Positions 35,851-42,566 of a DNA stretch of 64,000 nt are shown here, piece by piece. The translations under genes were made by a program, and so were the position numbers. The notes under the pieces were generated by a model, which worked only from the letters and a program-made list of their open reading frames with translations, had not been told where the DNA came from and made no database searches. The first letter of the stretch is position 1, and every line of letters starts with the position of its first letter. This DNA is from Deltaproteobacteria bacterium (GTDB lineage: Bacteria > Desulfobacterota > DSM-4660 > Desulfatiglandales > Desulfatiglandaceae): assembly GCA_021737785.1 (NCBI GenBank), contig JAIPDI010000002.1, forward strand, positions 1 to 64,000, given 5' to 3'.

Positions 35851-36422
35851 GCTTCTGTTTATGGCTGACCGGACTACCGGGTTCAGGCAAAAGCACCATC
35901 CTGAAAGAGCTGTTGGAGAAATTGTCAGGAGCGGGGGTTGAAGCGGTTACCCTCAGCCTTGATCATATACGGAAGGTGGTCACCCCCAATCCAAAATACA
36001 CTGATGAAGAACGGGGTATCGTATATCGCTCGCTGGTCATGATGGCCCAACTCCTGATGACAGAGGGGGGGAGGAATGTGATCATCGATGCAACCGGAAA
36101 TCGCAGGGAATTCCGGGATCTGGCCCGACAGTTGATTCCTGATTTTGCAGAAATTTATGTACAGTGTCCTCTCAAGACATGTGAGGATCGGGAGGCGTCC
36201 CGCCGGGGCCAGCCTGTTCAAAAAGACCTGTATAAGCGTGCCGCGGAAGGAAAACTGAAAGGGGCGATGCCCGGAATCTCCGCGCCCTACGAAGCGCCGG
36301 AAAATCCGGAAGTCACGGTCCAATCGGATATCCTGTCTCCCCCGCAATCCGCGGAAAAGATCATCGGCTATATGCAGTCACGATGGCCTGAACTGTTCGG
36401 GAAGGAAAACAGGTTATGCTGA
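35847..36422 (+). CDS. Adenylylsulfate kinase-like P-loop kinase (CysC family)
   Basis: A 191-residue P-loop kinase related to APS kinase. GLPGSGKST (9-17) is Walker A; TLSLDHIRKVV and DEERGIVYRSLVMMAQLL match the CysC substrate region; VQCPLKTCEDRE, DLYKRAAEGKLKGAMPGISAPYEAPENPEV (in parts) match the lid and C-terminal signature, but with some 8 extra residues (ASRRGQPVQ) before DLYKRA and PG in place of FTG. It may phosphorylate APS or another adenylate. It overlaps both neighbours, so the three genes form one translational unit. Confidence 0.82.
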   Translation: MSFCLWLTGLPGSGKSTILKELLEKLSGAGVEAVTLSLDHIRKVVTPNPKYTDEERGIVYRSLVMMAQLLMTEGGRNVIIDATGNRREFRDLARQLIPDFAEIYVQCPLKTCEDREASRRGQPVQKDLYKRAAEGKLKGAMPGISAPYEAPENPEVTVQSDILSPPQSAEKIIGYMQSRWPELFGKENRLC

Positions 36423-37177
36423 AGACCGCTATCGAGGCGGCGCAGGGGGCGGGTCGGATCATTGCCGGCCGTTACCCGGGAGGCCGCGACATAACCCTGA
36501 AAGGCCTCCGCGATCTGGTGACCGATGCGGATATGGCAGCGGAATCGGTGATAGTTGAACTGATTCAGACCCGCTTTCCCGATCACGCGATCCTCTCTGA
36601 GGAAGCGGGAGGCGAGGCCATCGGCAGTGGATTTACGTGGGTAGTGGATCCCCTGGACGGGACGACCAACTATGCGCACCACCATCCGCTATTCGCGGTC
36701 TCCATCGGGGTGCTGGAGGGGAAAAAACCGCTCATAGGGGTCATCCACGATCCTTTGCGGGATCAGACTTTTGTGGCCCACAGGGGGGCCGGGGCCCGGC
36801 TCAACAATGTGCCGATTCACGTCAGCCGCATAAAAAGGTTTGAAGAGGCCATGGTGGGACTGGACTGGGGGCACGAAAATGAGGTGCGCGAGCGGATGTT
36901 GAGATATTTAGGCCGGGTTCTTCCGCGCTGCGGAACGGTGCGTGCCTCAGGTTCAGCGGCCCTGGGGCTGGCCTATGTGGCGGCGGGATGGCTGGATGCC
37001 TATTTCCATCCGGGATTAAAGCCCTGGGACGCGGCCGCCGGCATACTCCTTGTTAAAGAGGCGGGCGGGCGGTGCACCACCATGAAAGGCGCGCCATACC
37101 AGGTCCAATTGCCTGACTGCCTGGCGACCAATCGAAGCCTTCACGATGAATTGTTCGCGGCGATGCAGGCCGGATGA
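36416..37177 (+). CDS. Inositol monophosphatase family phosphatase
   Basis: Mg2+-dependent, Li+-sensitive-type phosphatase of 253 residues. Metal ligands sit in LSEEAGGE (Glu), WVVDPLDGTTNYAHHHPLFA (two Asp) and KPWDAAAGILLVKEAGG (Asp); the order matches SuhB/CysQ/FBPase-IV members. It overlaps the APS-kinase-like gene by 7 nt. With that neighbour, a 3'(2'),5'-bisphosphate nucleotidase (PAP recycling) role is attractive, while inositol or sugar-phosphate dephosphorylation would suit the APH-like kinase; sequence alone does not decide. Confidence 0.92.
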   Translation: MLKTAIEAAQGAGRIIAGRYPGGRDITLKGLRDLVTDADMAAESVIVELIQTRFPDHAILSEEAGGEAIGSGFTWVVDPLDGTTNYAHHHPLFAVSIGVLEGKKPLIGVIHDPLRDQTFVAHRGAGARLNNVPIHVSRIKRFEEAMVGLDWGHENEVRERMLRYLGRVLPRCGTVRASGSAALGLAYVAAGWLDAYFHPGLKPWDAAAGILLVKEAGGRCTTMKGAPYQVQLPDCLATNRSLHDELFAAMQAG

Positions 37178-37266
37178 CTGATCTTTCACCATAATTCCTG
37201 GTCATCATTCTGACGCAGGGGATCGGCTTTCAATATTGATGAGTCTCTTTTTAGGTGGTGAAAGGC

Positions 37267-37998
37267 ATGGAGAACACATTCTGGACCGCCTTCGGTGCCA
37301 GTTTTCTGGCCGCCTTCGTGACCTCCATAGGCATTTATGTCATTCGACGTTTTGAGCGATGGGGCCGGGACAATAGCATCTATTTTGTCTGTTTTGCCGC
37401 AGGCGTGCTGATTTCCGTCTCATTTTTGCACATCATTCCCAAGGCGTTTTTGATGAATGGGCAGGCGCCTTCTTATCTGTTCGCCGGGTACATCAGCCTC
37501 CATCTGTTTAATCGATTCATCAATGCATTTGTCTGCGACAAAAGCTCGAACGAGCACTATGCCATCGGCCTCATCCCGATGTTCGGCATCGGGTTTCATT
37601 CATTTATCGACGGATTCATATACTCCATCACATTCAGCGTTAGTGTATTTACCGGTGTTCTGGCCGCCTTCGGCATGGTCCTTCATGAGTTTCCCGAGGG
37701 TATTATCACTTACCTCCTCCTGATTCGCGCAGGATTCAGCGAGAAACGGTCCTTCCTTTTGGCATTTCTCGCAGCAGCCGTGACAACTCCACTGGGCATG
37801 CTCGTATCATACCCGTACATCAGCCGGATCTCCGAGCCGTTCCTGGGCGCCCTTCTCGCATTTTCTGCAGGGGCGCTGGTATATGTGGGGGCCACCCACC
37901 TCCTGCCCCAGGCAGAAGCGGAAAACAAGAAATACAGCCTGTTTGCCCTGGGAGCAGGGATTCTCGTGGCCGTTATCATCGTCCTTTCAAAGGCATAG
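37267..37998 (+). CDS. ZIP family divalent metal transporter
   Basis: A 243-residue inner-membrane protein with about eight hydrophobic segments. HSFIDGFIYSI and MVLHEFPEGIITYLLL carry the His, Asp and Glu residues of the ZIP binuclear metal site (TM4 H-x3-D-G and TM5 H-E-x-P-E-G). This pattern identifies the zinc/iron transporter family. The ATG at 37267 is preferred, with AGGTGG upstream; a GTG at 37255 is possible. Zinc, iron or manganese is likely; the ion cannot be told. Confidence 0.9.
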   Translation: MENTFWTAFGASFLAAFVTSIGIYVIRRFERWGRDNSIYFVCFAAGVLISVSFLHIIPKAFLMNGQAPSYLFAGYISLHLFNRFINAFVCDKSSNEHYAIGLIPMFGIGFHSFIDGFIYSITFSVSVFTGVLAAFGMVLHEFPEGIITYLLLIRAGFSEKRSFLLAFLAAAVTTPLGMLVSYPYISRISEPFLGALLAFSAGALVYVGATHLLPQAEAENKKYSLFALGAGILVAVIIVLSKA

Positions 37999-38239
37999 GG
38001 GTTCCTGCAGAAATGACGAGGTCGGGACAGACACCATCTGGAAATCGGCTTTTGGCTGCCGATTCCCAGGCGCCTGAAAAAATGGGTCCCGGCAAATCCC
38101 GTGGACACGGGGCTAACGGAGGAAGAATGCCCTGCTGAAAGATTAGACCGGAACGGGTCAGTGTTTTTTCTATCCAATGGGGCCGGCTGTCTCGGGCGGT
38201 CGGCACCCCCGGAGTTCAGGAAATTAAGAAGGGGATGTC
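37999..38239. other. Intergenic region; no gene seen
   Basis: No ORF with a ribosome binding site. AGAAGGGGATGTC just before 38240 provides the ribosome binding site of the next gene. Confidence 0.4.
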
Positions 38240-39391
38240 ATGAAAGGGGAAAAAAAGAACGAGGACCACGAGGACAGGCCGGAGAAGGATTTCCAAAACA
38301 TCGCCTTCTACAGTTTTATCATCGATAGCCTGCCGGTGGGCATTCTTACGGTCAACCCCGAAATGAAGGTGACCAGTCTCAACCGTTGGGCCGAGAAGCT
38401 CACGGGCTATTCCGAGAAAGAGGCGGTGGGCCGCTTTTGCGGCGACGTCCTCCGGGGCGGTATGTGCAAGCTCGACTGCCCTTTGAAAAAAGCCATCAAC
38501 CGCCAGCACCCCGTGGTGAGGATCGATAGCACCATCAGGAACAGGTATGGAGAAATCATTCCGGTCAGAATGAATACGGCGGCGCTGTTGGACGACAACG
38601 GCAGACTTATCGGCGGGGTGGAGGCCTTCCAGGACATTTCCCGCCTGAAGACCCTGGAACGGGAGAAGGACAATCTCATCTCCATGTTCGCCCATGACAT
38701 GAAGTCTTCGCTGACCGTCATCGGCGGCTTTGTCCTGCGGCTGATCAAGAAAGCAAGGCAGCTTGACGAGGAAAAGCAGAGGGACTATCTTAATATCATA
38801 AGGCGGGAGTCGGGAAAACTTGAATCGCTGGTCAATGATTTTCTGGAGTTTTCCCGATTGCAGGCAGGACGACTCAAGCTGAACCTGAGCGCCACTTCCC
38901 TGGATAAGGAATTGATGGAGCTCTCAGATGCCTACCAGTTGAAGGCCTCGCAATCCGGACTTCGTCTGGAACTCAAGAATGAGGAAGAACTCCCGGTGAT
39001 CATATGCGACAGCAACAAGTTGCGCAGGGTCTTCAGCAATCTTTTGGACAACGCCATTAAATTTTCAAAAGACAAGGGAACCATCACCCTCTCCACCCAT
39101 ACGACCCCTGACGAGGTGATTGTAGAGGTTAAGGACGAGGGGATCGGCATTGATGCGGATGAACTGCCCTATGTTTTCGACAGCTTTCACCGGGGCAGAG
39201 GCGTAGAACAGAAAGAGGGCTTCGGCCTGGGTCTGGCCTCTGTAAAGGCCATTGTCGAGGGACACGGCGGAAGGATTGCGGTTGAAAGCGAGCCGGGCAA
39301 AGGATCGGTGTTTTCAGTATTCCTGCCCAGAACGAACAAGCAAAAACAACTCTCTCTACCTGAGGTCGAGGGAATCGGCGTGGCGGGGTAA
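38240..39391 (+). CDS. PAS domain sensor histidine kinase
   Basis: A soluble 383-residue kinase. The PAS domain (about 25-138) contains three close cysteines, C67, C76 and C80 (FCGDVLRGGMCKLDCPLKKA), seen in a PAS subgroup that may hold an Fe-S centre or act as a redox switch. HisKA follows with FAHDMKSSLTVIGGF (phosphoacceptor H152), and then HATPase_c with N box NLLDNAIKFS, G1 VKDEGIGID and G2 GFGLGLASVKAIV. No transmembrane helix is visible, and no response regulator lies beside it, so it is an orphan kinase. Confidence 0.93.
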   Translation: MKGEKKNEDHEDRPEKDFQNIAFYSFIIDSLPVGILTVNPEMKVTSLNRWAEKLTGYSEKEAVGRFCGDVLRGGMCKLDCPLKKAINRQHPVVRIDSTIRNRYGEIIPVRMNTAALLDDNGRLIGGVEAFQDISRLKTLEREKDNLISMFAHDMKSSLTVIGGFVLRLIKKARQLDEEKQRDYLNIIRRESGKLESLVNDFLEFSRLQAGRLKLNLSATSLDKELMELSDAYQLKASQSGLRLELKNEEELPVIICDSNKLRRVFSNLLDNAIKFSKDKGTITLSTHTTPDEVIVEVKDEGIGIDADELPYVFDSFHRGRGVEQKEGFGLGLASVKAIVEGHGGRIAVESEPGKGSVFSVFLPRTNKQKQLSLPEVEGIGVAG

Positions 39392-39473
39392 CTTTTCAAG
39401 ACATCATTGAGCGGTCAATATCATAATATCGATACGGATCACGTAGACCACCTTTTAACGAGGAAAACAGCGC

Positions 39474-40412
39474 ATGGAAAATAGGAAATACCTGTTTGGC
39501 CCGGTGCCGTCCCGGCGTTTCGGACGGTCCCTGGGCATAGACCTGACCCCTTACAAGACGTGCAGCCTGGATTGCGTCTTCTGCCAGTTGGGCCGGACCA
39601 CGGATAAGACCATTGAGCGTCGGGAATATGTCAACATCCAAGAGGTCCTTGCCGAACTTGAAGAATGGCTCGAAACCGATGGCGTGGCAGATTATATCAC
39701 CCTCTCGGGGTCAGGGGAACCCACCCTCCATGAACGTTTTGGAGATGTGCTGGCATTGATCAGGGAAAAGAGCGAGATCCCTTCTCTCCTTCTGACCAAC
39801 GGCACCCTGCTCCACCTGCCTGAGGTGCGAAAGGCAGCCGCACAGGCCAGCATTGTGAAGGTCTCCCTGAGCGCCTGGGATCAGGCCTCTTTCGGCTGGG
39901 TGAACCGTCCCCACGCCGAACTGCGGTTTGAAGAATTGATCAGCGGACAGAAGGCCTTTCGCAGGGAGTACACCGGCCGGTTGTGGATGGAGGTCTTTCT
40001 CATTTCCGGCAGGAACGCCATGCCCGGCGATGTCAGGAAGATTGCCGCACTGGCAGAGGAGATCGGACCCGACCGGATCCAGCTCAATACCGCCATACGT
40101 CCGGCAGCAGAGGATTTTGCCGTGCCTGTATCCAAGGAACGGATGATGGAATTGACGCATCTTTTTCACCCACCGGCAGAGATTATTGCCGAATTTTCGA
40201 ATCAAAAAGACCTCAAATTGGGGGCGACCAAGGAGTCGGTACTGGCGATGCTCCAACGCCGGCCATGCACCGCGGGCCAGATCGCCGAGGGGTTCGGAAT
40301 GCACCTTAATGAGGTATCGAAATATCTTGGAAATCTGTTGAGCACGGATCAAATCCGAACCGAGAGAAAAGGTGAGACGATTTACTATGCCGCGGCCGGC
40401 AGAAAAGGGTAG
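39474..40412 (+). CDS. Radical SAM protein with C-terminal winged helix
   Basis: A 312-residue radical SAM enzyme. The cluster motif is CSLDCVFCQLG (C-x3-C-x2-C, residues 31, 35 and 38), preceded by FGPVPSRRFGRSLGIDL, which is characteristic of a conserved uncharacterised family (MoaA/NirJ-like in databases). The SAM-binding GSGEPTLHERF and LLTNGTLL strings follow. The last 70 residues (VLAMLQRRPCTAGQIAEGFGMHLNEVSKYLGNLL) form a winged helix, suggesting DNA or regulatory binding. The substrate is unknown. GAGGAAAACAGC lies upstream of the ATG. Confidence 0.9.
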   Translation: MENRKYLFGPVPSRRFGRSLGIDLTPYKTCSLDCVFCQLGRTTDKTIERREYVNIQEVLAELEEWLETDGVADYITLSGSGEPTLHERFGDVLALIREKSEIPSLLLTNGTLLHLPEVRKAAAQASIVKVSLSAWDQASFGWVNRPHAELRFEELISGQKAFRREYTGRLWMEVFLISGRNAMPGDVRKIAALAEEIGPDRIQLNTAIRPAAEDFAVPVSKERMMELTHLFHPPAEIIAEFSNQKDLKLGATKESVLAMLQRRPCTAGQIAEGFGMHLNEVSKYLGNLLSTDQIRTERKGETIYYAAAGRKG

Positions 40413-40458
40413 ATCACATATGGCCTGTAATTTTATCCTCGGATGAGAAGGGACAGAA

Positions 40459-40740
40459 TTGAACTGCCAAAAGAACGACCCTGCCGAGGGCATCCAGGAA
40501 CGGATGGCCGCGGAGGAGCGCGTGAAAGAGCGGGTGGATGAAGAGGGAAACCGGTGGACAAAGGTCTATTTCGGAGGAGGCGCCCACTTCCGAAACTGGC
40601 TGGCGCAGTGCAGGGAGTTGGGGGAGGTGATGGTCGAAGAGGTGGATTCGACCGGCTACACCTGCTTTGAGCAAGGGGGTGAACCCCTCTACCGGATCTG
40701 GATGAAAATGGGTGAAACCGGACACGCCGATCTGTTTTGA
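40459..40740 (+). CDS. Small hypothetical protein
   Basis: 93 residues from a TTG start (GAAGGGA upstream), or 78 from the ATG at 40504 (AGGAACGG upstream). Charged N-terminus, then WTKVYFGGGAHFRNWLAQCRELG and VDSTGYTCFEQGGEPLYRIWMK, which looks like a small folded domain. I do not recognise a named family. It follows the radical SAM gene by 46 nt, and the ORF at 40753 follows by 12 nt, so the three may be one operon. Confidence 0.65.
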   Translation: MNCQKNDPAEGIQERMAAEERVKERVDEEGNRWTKVYFGGGAHFRNWLAQCRELGEVMVEEVDSTGYTCFEQGGEPLYRIWMKMGETGHADLF

Positions 40741-40752
40741 CCCAGGGTGATG

Positions 40753-40926
40753 ATGCCTGAAACAAAAGAAAAAATTTCGCTGAGAGCGGACGGGTCTGCT
40801 GAAGCGCCTGAGGCAACTCCCTCCAGGGGAGGAGGAGGCAGACCGGGCCCTCTGACCCGGTTTCTGAAATGGATCGCCAAAGGCGCGGTTCAATCCAGGA
40901 CGAACAGGCCCGTCTGCCCCACCTGA
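40753..40926 (+). CDS. Very small ORF with a conserved-looking C-terminus
   Basis: 57 codons. The N-terminal half is low-complexity (EAPEATPSRGGGGRPG); the C-terminal part FLKWIAKGAVQSRTNRPVCP is amphipathic and basic and ends CPT. The start has only a weak ribosome binding site (AGGGTGATG), but codon use matches neighbours and spacing from the previous gene is tight. A precursor peptide for the nearby radical SAM enzyme is a guess with no direct support. Confidence 0.4.
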   Translation: MPETKEKISLRADGSAEAPEATPSRGGGGRPGPLTRFLKWIAKGAVQSRTNRPVCPT

Positions 40927-41100
40927 CGAATCAAGCATTAGTCATGCCGGGCGGGCATGACACACCCACAAAGACCCTCCATGACAATTCATGACCCCCC
41001 CCTGCCGGGTGACAAGGTGGCCGGACAAGCGGCTTTCCGGTCCCGCATGAGCAAGTTGCCACCCGCACCGCCTTGTGACCCCAAGTCCACCTCGATAACG

Positions 41101-41128
41101 AGAATTGCCGGCAACAGGCGGCAATTCT
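41101..41128. promoter_or_regulatory. Inverted repeat abutting the -35 box (possible operator)
   Basis: AGAATTGCC (41101-41109) and GGCAATTCT (41120-41128) are perfect complements around a 10-nt loop. The last base of the right arm is the first base of the -35 box of the next promoter. In toxin-antitoxin loci, antitoxins commonly repress through such repeats. Confidence 0.6.
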
Positions 41129-41156
41129 TGACATGGGGCATCTGTTATTTTACAAT
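41128..41156 (+). promoter_or_regulatory. Sigma-70 promoter for the MNT gene
   Basis: TTGACA (41128-41133) and TACAAT (41151-41156), 17 nt apart. The next gene starts 117 nt beyond. Confidence 0.75.
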
Positions 41157-41272
41157 CCTTTAGTTCAGGAAGCTTTCCGGCAACTTGTTAGGAGTTTCAC
41201 CAGAGACCTTCGTCTTTTGCAACATGTTTTCACTTGAAAGCCCTCAGGGCCCAAAAGCGGCGGATCAGGCGC

Positions 41273-41710
41273 ATGGCAGATAATAATTTTCGTTACATAC
41301 AAGACCAATTGAGATCCGGGCTCGAGGGATCTGATCCTGGAGGCCGACAGGTAGTGGCGGCATATTTATTCGGTTCCAATGCGAACCTCGCAGCAGGGAG
41401 AGAATCCGACCTGGATATCGCCTTTCTTTTGGATGAGAAGTCCTACAGGAACGACCCTCTGACAGCTGCCGCCCCGGCCTATTTGGCTGCAACAAACCTG
41501 GGGTTATCGTTAGGGATGGAGACGGACGTCACCATCCTGAATGCCGCGTCTCTGGAGATGGCTTACGAGGTGGTGACCACCGGAAAATGCCTGCTGGAAA
41601 ATGATACGGATAAACGGATGGCCTATGAAATCGCACTGCGGGGAATGTACTTTGATTTCAAGCCGTTTCTTGAAGAGCTTAGATCCGATTGTGTGAAGAA
41701 TAAAAGATAA
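41273..41710 (+). CDS. MNT-domain nucleotidyltransferase (MntA-like antitoxin)
   Basis: A 145-residue nucleotidyltransferase of the minimal (MNT) class. YLFGSNANLAAGRESDLDIAFLL holds the GS-x9-12-D-x-D catalytic motif, and a third Asp lies in METDVTIL. Proteins of this size are usually the antitoxin of HEPN-MNT toxin-antitoxin pairs and inactivate HEPN toxin by AMPylation. Here no HEPN gene lies on either side: upstream is intergenic and downstream is a repeat-bounded GIY-YIG unit. It may be an orphan, or the HEPN gene was lost. An ATG at 41273 is chosen; GTG/TTG starts to 41234 are open. Confidence 0.85.
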   Translation: MADNNFRYIQDQLRSGLEGSDPGGRQVVAAYLFGSNANLAAGRESDLDIAFLLDEKSYRNDPLTAAAPAYLAATNLGLSLGMETDVTILNAASLEMAYEVVTTGKCLLENDTDKRMAYEIALRGMYFDFKPFLEELRSDCVKNKR

Positions 41711-42000
41711 AAATCCTTCTGTGGGAGCGGCATCTATGCCGCGAAGATCGGGTCTGGACCCTCTCACACATTAAGACGACGCCCCTCTCCTATCCTCGGC
41801 TCGGCTACGGGCGTTCATTAGGCCTTATTGCCAGATTTTCTGTCATGAAAAACAGGAAAATATGGGTTCATCCGATTTTTGCGTACTTGTGGGTTCCAAA
41901 GGCTGGAAATGAGGGAAATGAATAATCCTTCAGCGTTTTCAGGCCGATTCCGTCATTCCGGCATGCCCTTACCCGGAATCCAGGAGAATGGGTCCGGATA
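41711..42000. other. Intergenic region containing left ends of the GIY-YIG unit
   Basis: No gene. It contains a TTCTGTCATGAAAAACA string (41840-41856) shared with 12690-12706, the left outer inverted repeat at 41865-41888 and the left inner inverted repeat at 41951-41984. Confidence 0.55.
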
Positions 42001-42373
42001 GTGGATAAGCAGCCTGCCGTATACATCCTGGCGAGCAAGAGAAATGGCACCCTCTACGTAGGTGTCACCTCAGATCTTCCAAAGAGGGTCTGGGAACATA
42101 AGAATGATCTGGTTGAGGGCTTTACGAAAAGATACCATGTCCACCTCTTGGTCTGGTACGAGCTTCATGAGACAATGGATTCTGCAATCCTTCGGGAGAA
42201 AAGAATAAAGGAATGGAAGCGAGTGTGGAAAATGCGAATGATTGAAAGTGATAACCCTACTTGGAAGGACTTGTATGATAGCATCATCTGACTGGATTCC
42301 GGCATTCGCCGGAATGACGAACAAAAGGAAGGGTCATCTGAAAAACTGAAAGTACGCAAAAACCGGATGAACC
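41865..42373. mobile_element. Putative GIY-YIG unit bounded by two nested inverted-repeat pairs
   Basis: The outer pair, 41865-41888 and 42350-42373, consists of 24-nt inverted repeats with one mismatch (GGTTCATCCG, then A or G, then TTTTTGCGTACTT). The inner pair, 41951-41984 and 42292-42319, consists of the common GTCATTCCGGC...GCCGGAATCCAG-type palindromes, themselves inverted with respect to each other. The single gene inside (42001-42291) fills the interior, and the right inner repeat begins on the base after its stop codon. The whole 509-bp unit looks like a small mobile cassette. I do not see a clear target-site duplication. Confidence 0.65.
42001..42291 (+). CDS. GIY-YIG family endonuclease-like protein
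   Basis: A 96-residue single-domain GIY-YIG protein of the UPF0213/YhbQ-like group. VYILASKRNGTLYVGVTSDL carries the GIY (VYI) and YIG (YVG) strands; catalytic Arg is in PKRVWEHK, and Glu in ILREKRIKEWKR; the end NPTWKDLYDSI is typical. The start is GTG at 42001, with only a weak GGGTCCGGATA upstream. It lies alone inside inverted repeats. It could nick or cut the repeat DNA around it, as RAYT transposases do at REPs, but that is inference. Confidence 0.9.
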   Translation: MDKQPAVYILASKRNGTLYVGVTSDLPKRVWEHKNDLVEGFTKRYHVHLLVWYELHETMDSAILREKRIKEWKRVWKMRMIESDNPTWKDLYDSII

Positions 42374-42566
42374 AAAATATGGCCATCCTTCAACTGCACA
42401 CTTACCCTTCCGTCATTCCGGCACGGTTTTGGCCGGAATCCAGAAATACGCCGGAGTGGATTCCGGCTAAGGGCATGCCGGAATGACGGGACAGCACACA
42501 GGCGTTTTGATTGCGGGCATCCGCGTTAGTAATTTCACGTATATATTCTTGGTATAAGGAGCGCAT
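42292..42566. other. Intergenic region with right ends of the GIY-YIG unit and a further palindrome pair
   Basis: It holds the right inner (42292-42319) and outer (42350-42373) repeats. A third copy of the CCGTCATTCCGGC type follows at 42410-42443, with its inverted partner TGGATTCCGGCTAAGGGCATGCC at about 42458-42487. TAAGGAGC at about 42556-42563 is the ribosome binding site of coaBC. Confidence 0.6.
42410..42487. repeat. Paired 'GTCATTCCGGC...GGAATCCAG' palindromic repeats
   Basis: Two head-to-head copies: GTCATTCCGGCACGG...GGCCGGAATCCAG and its inverse GGATTCCGGCTAAGGGCATGCC, then GGAATGACGG. The second is close to the reverse complement of the left inner repeat at 41951-41984, so this could be an extra end of the unit. 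This family is widespread in proteobacterial genomes. Confidence 0.7.

Larger units (their letters stand above)
40927..41272. other. Intergenic region upstream of the MNT gene
   Basis: No gene. It contains ATGCC-GGGC-GGCAT-like inverted sequence at about 40942-40957, a hairpin at 41101-41128 and a strong promoter at 41128-41156. ORFs on either strand here lack ribosome binding sites. Confidence 0.5.

Noticed and set aside
42001-42291. GIY-YIG gene as the UvrC excinuclease subunit
   Set aside because: At 96 residues it has only the GIY-YIG domain; UvrC is about 600 residues with further domains.
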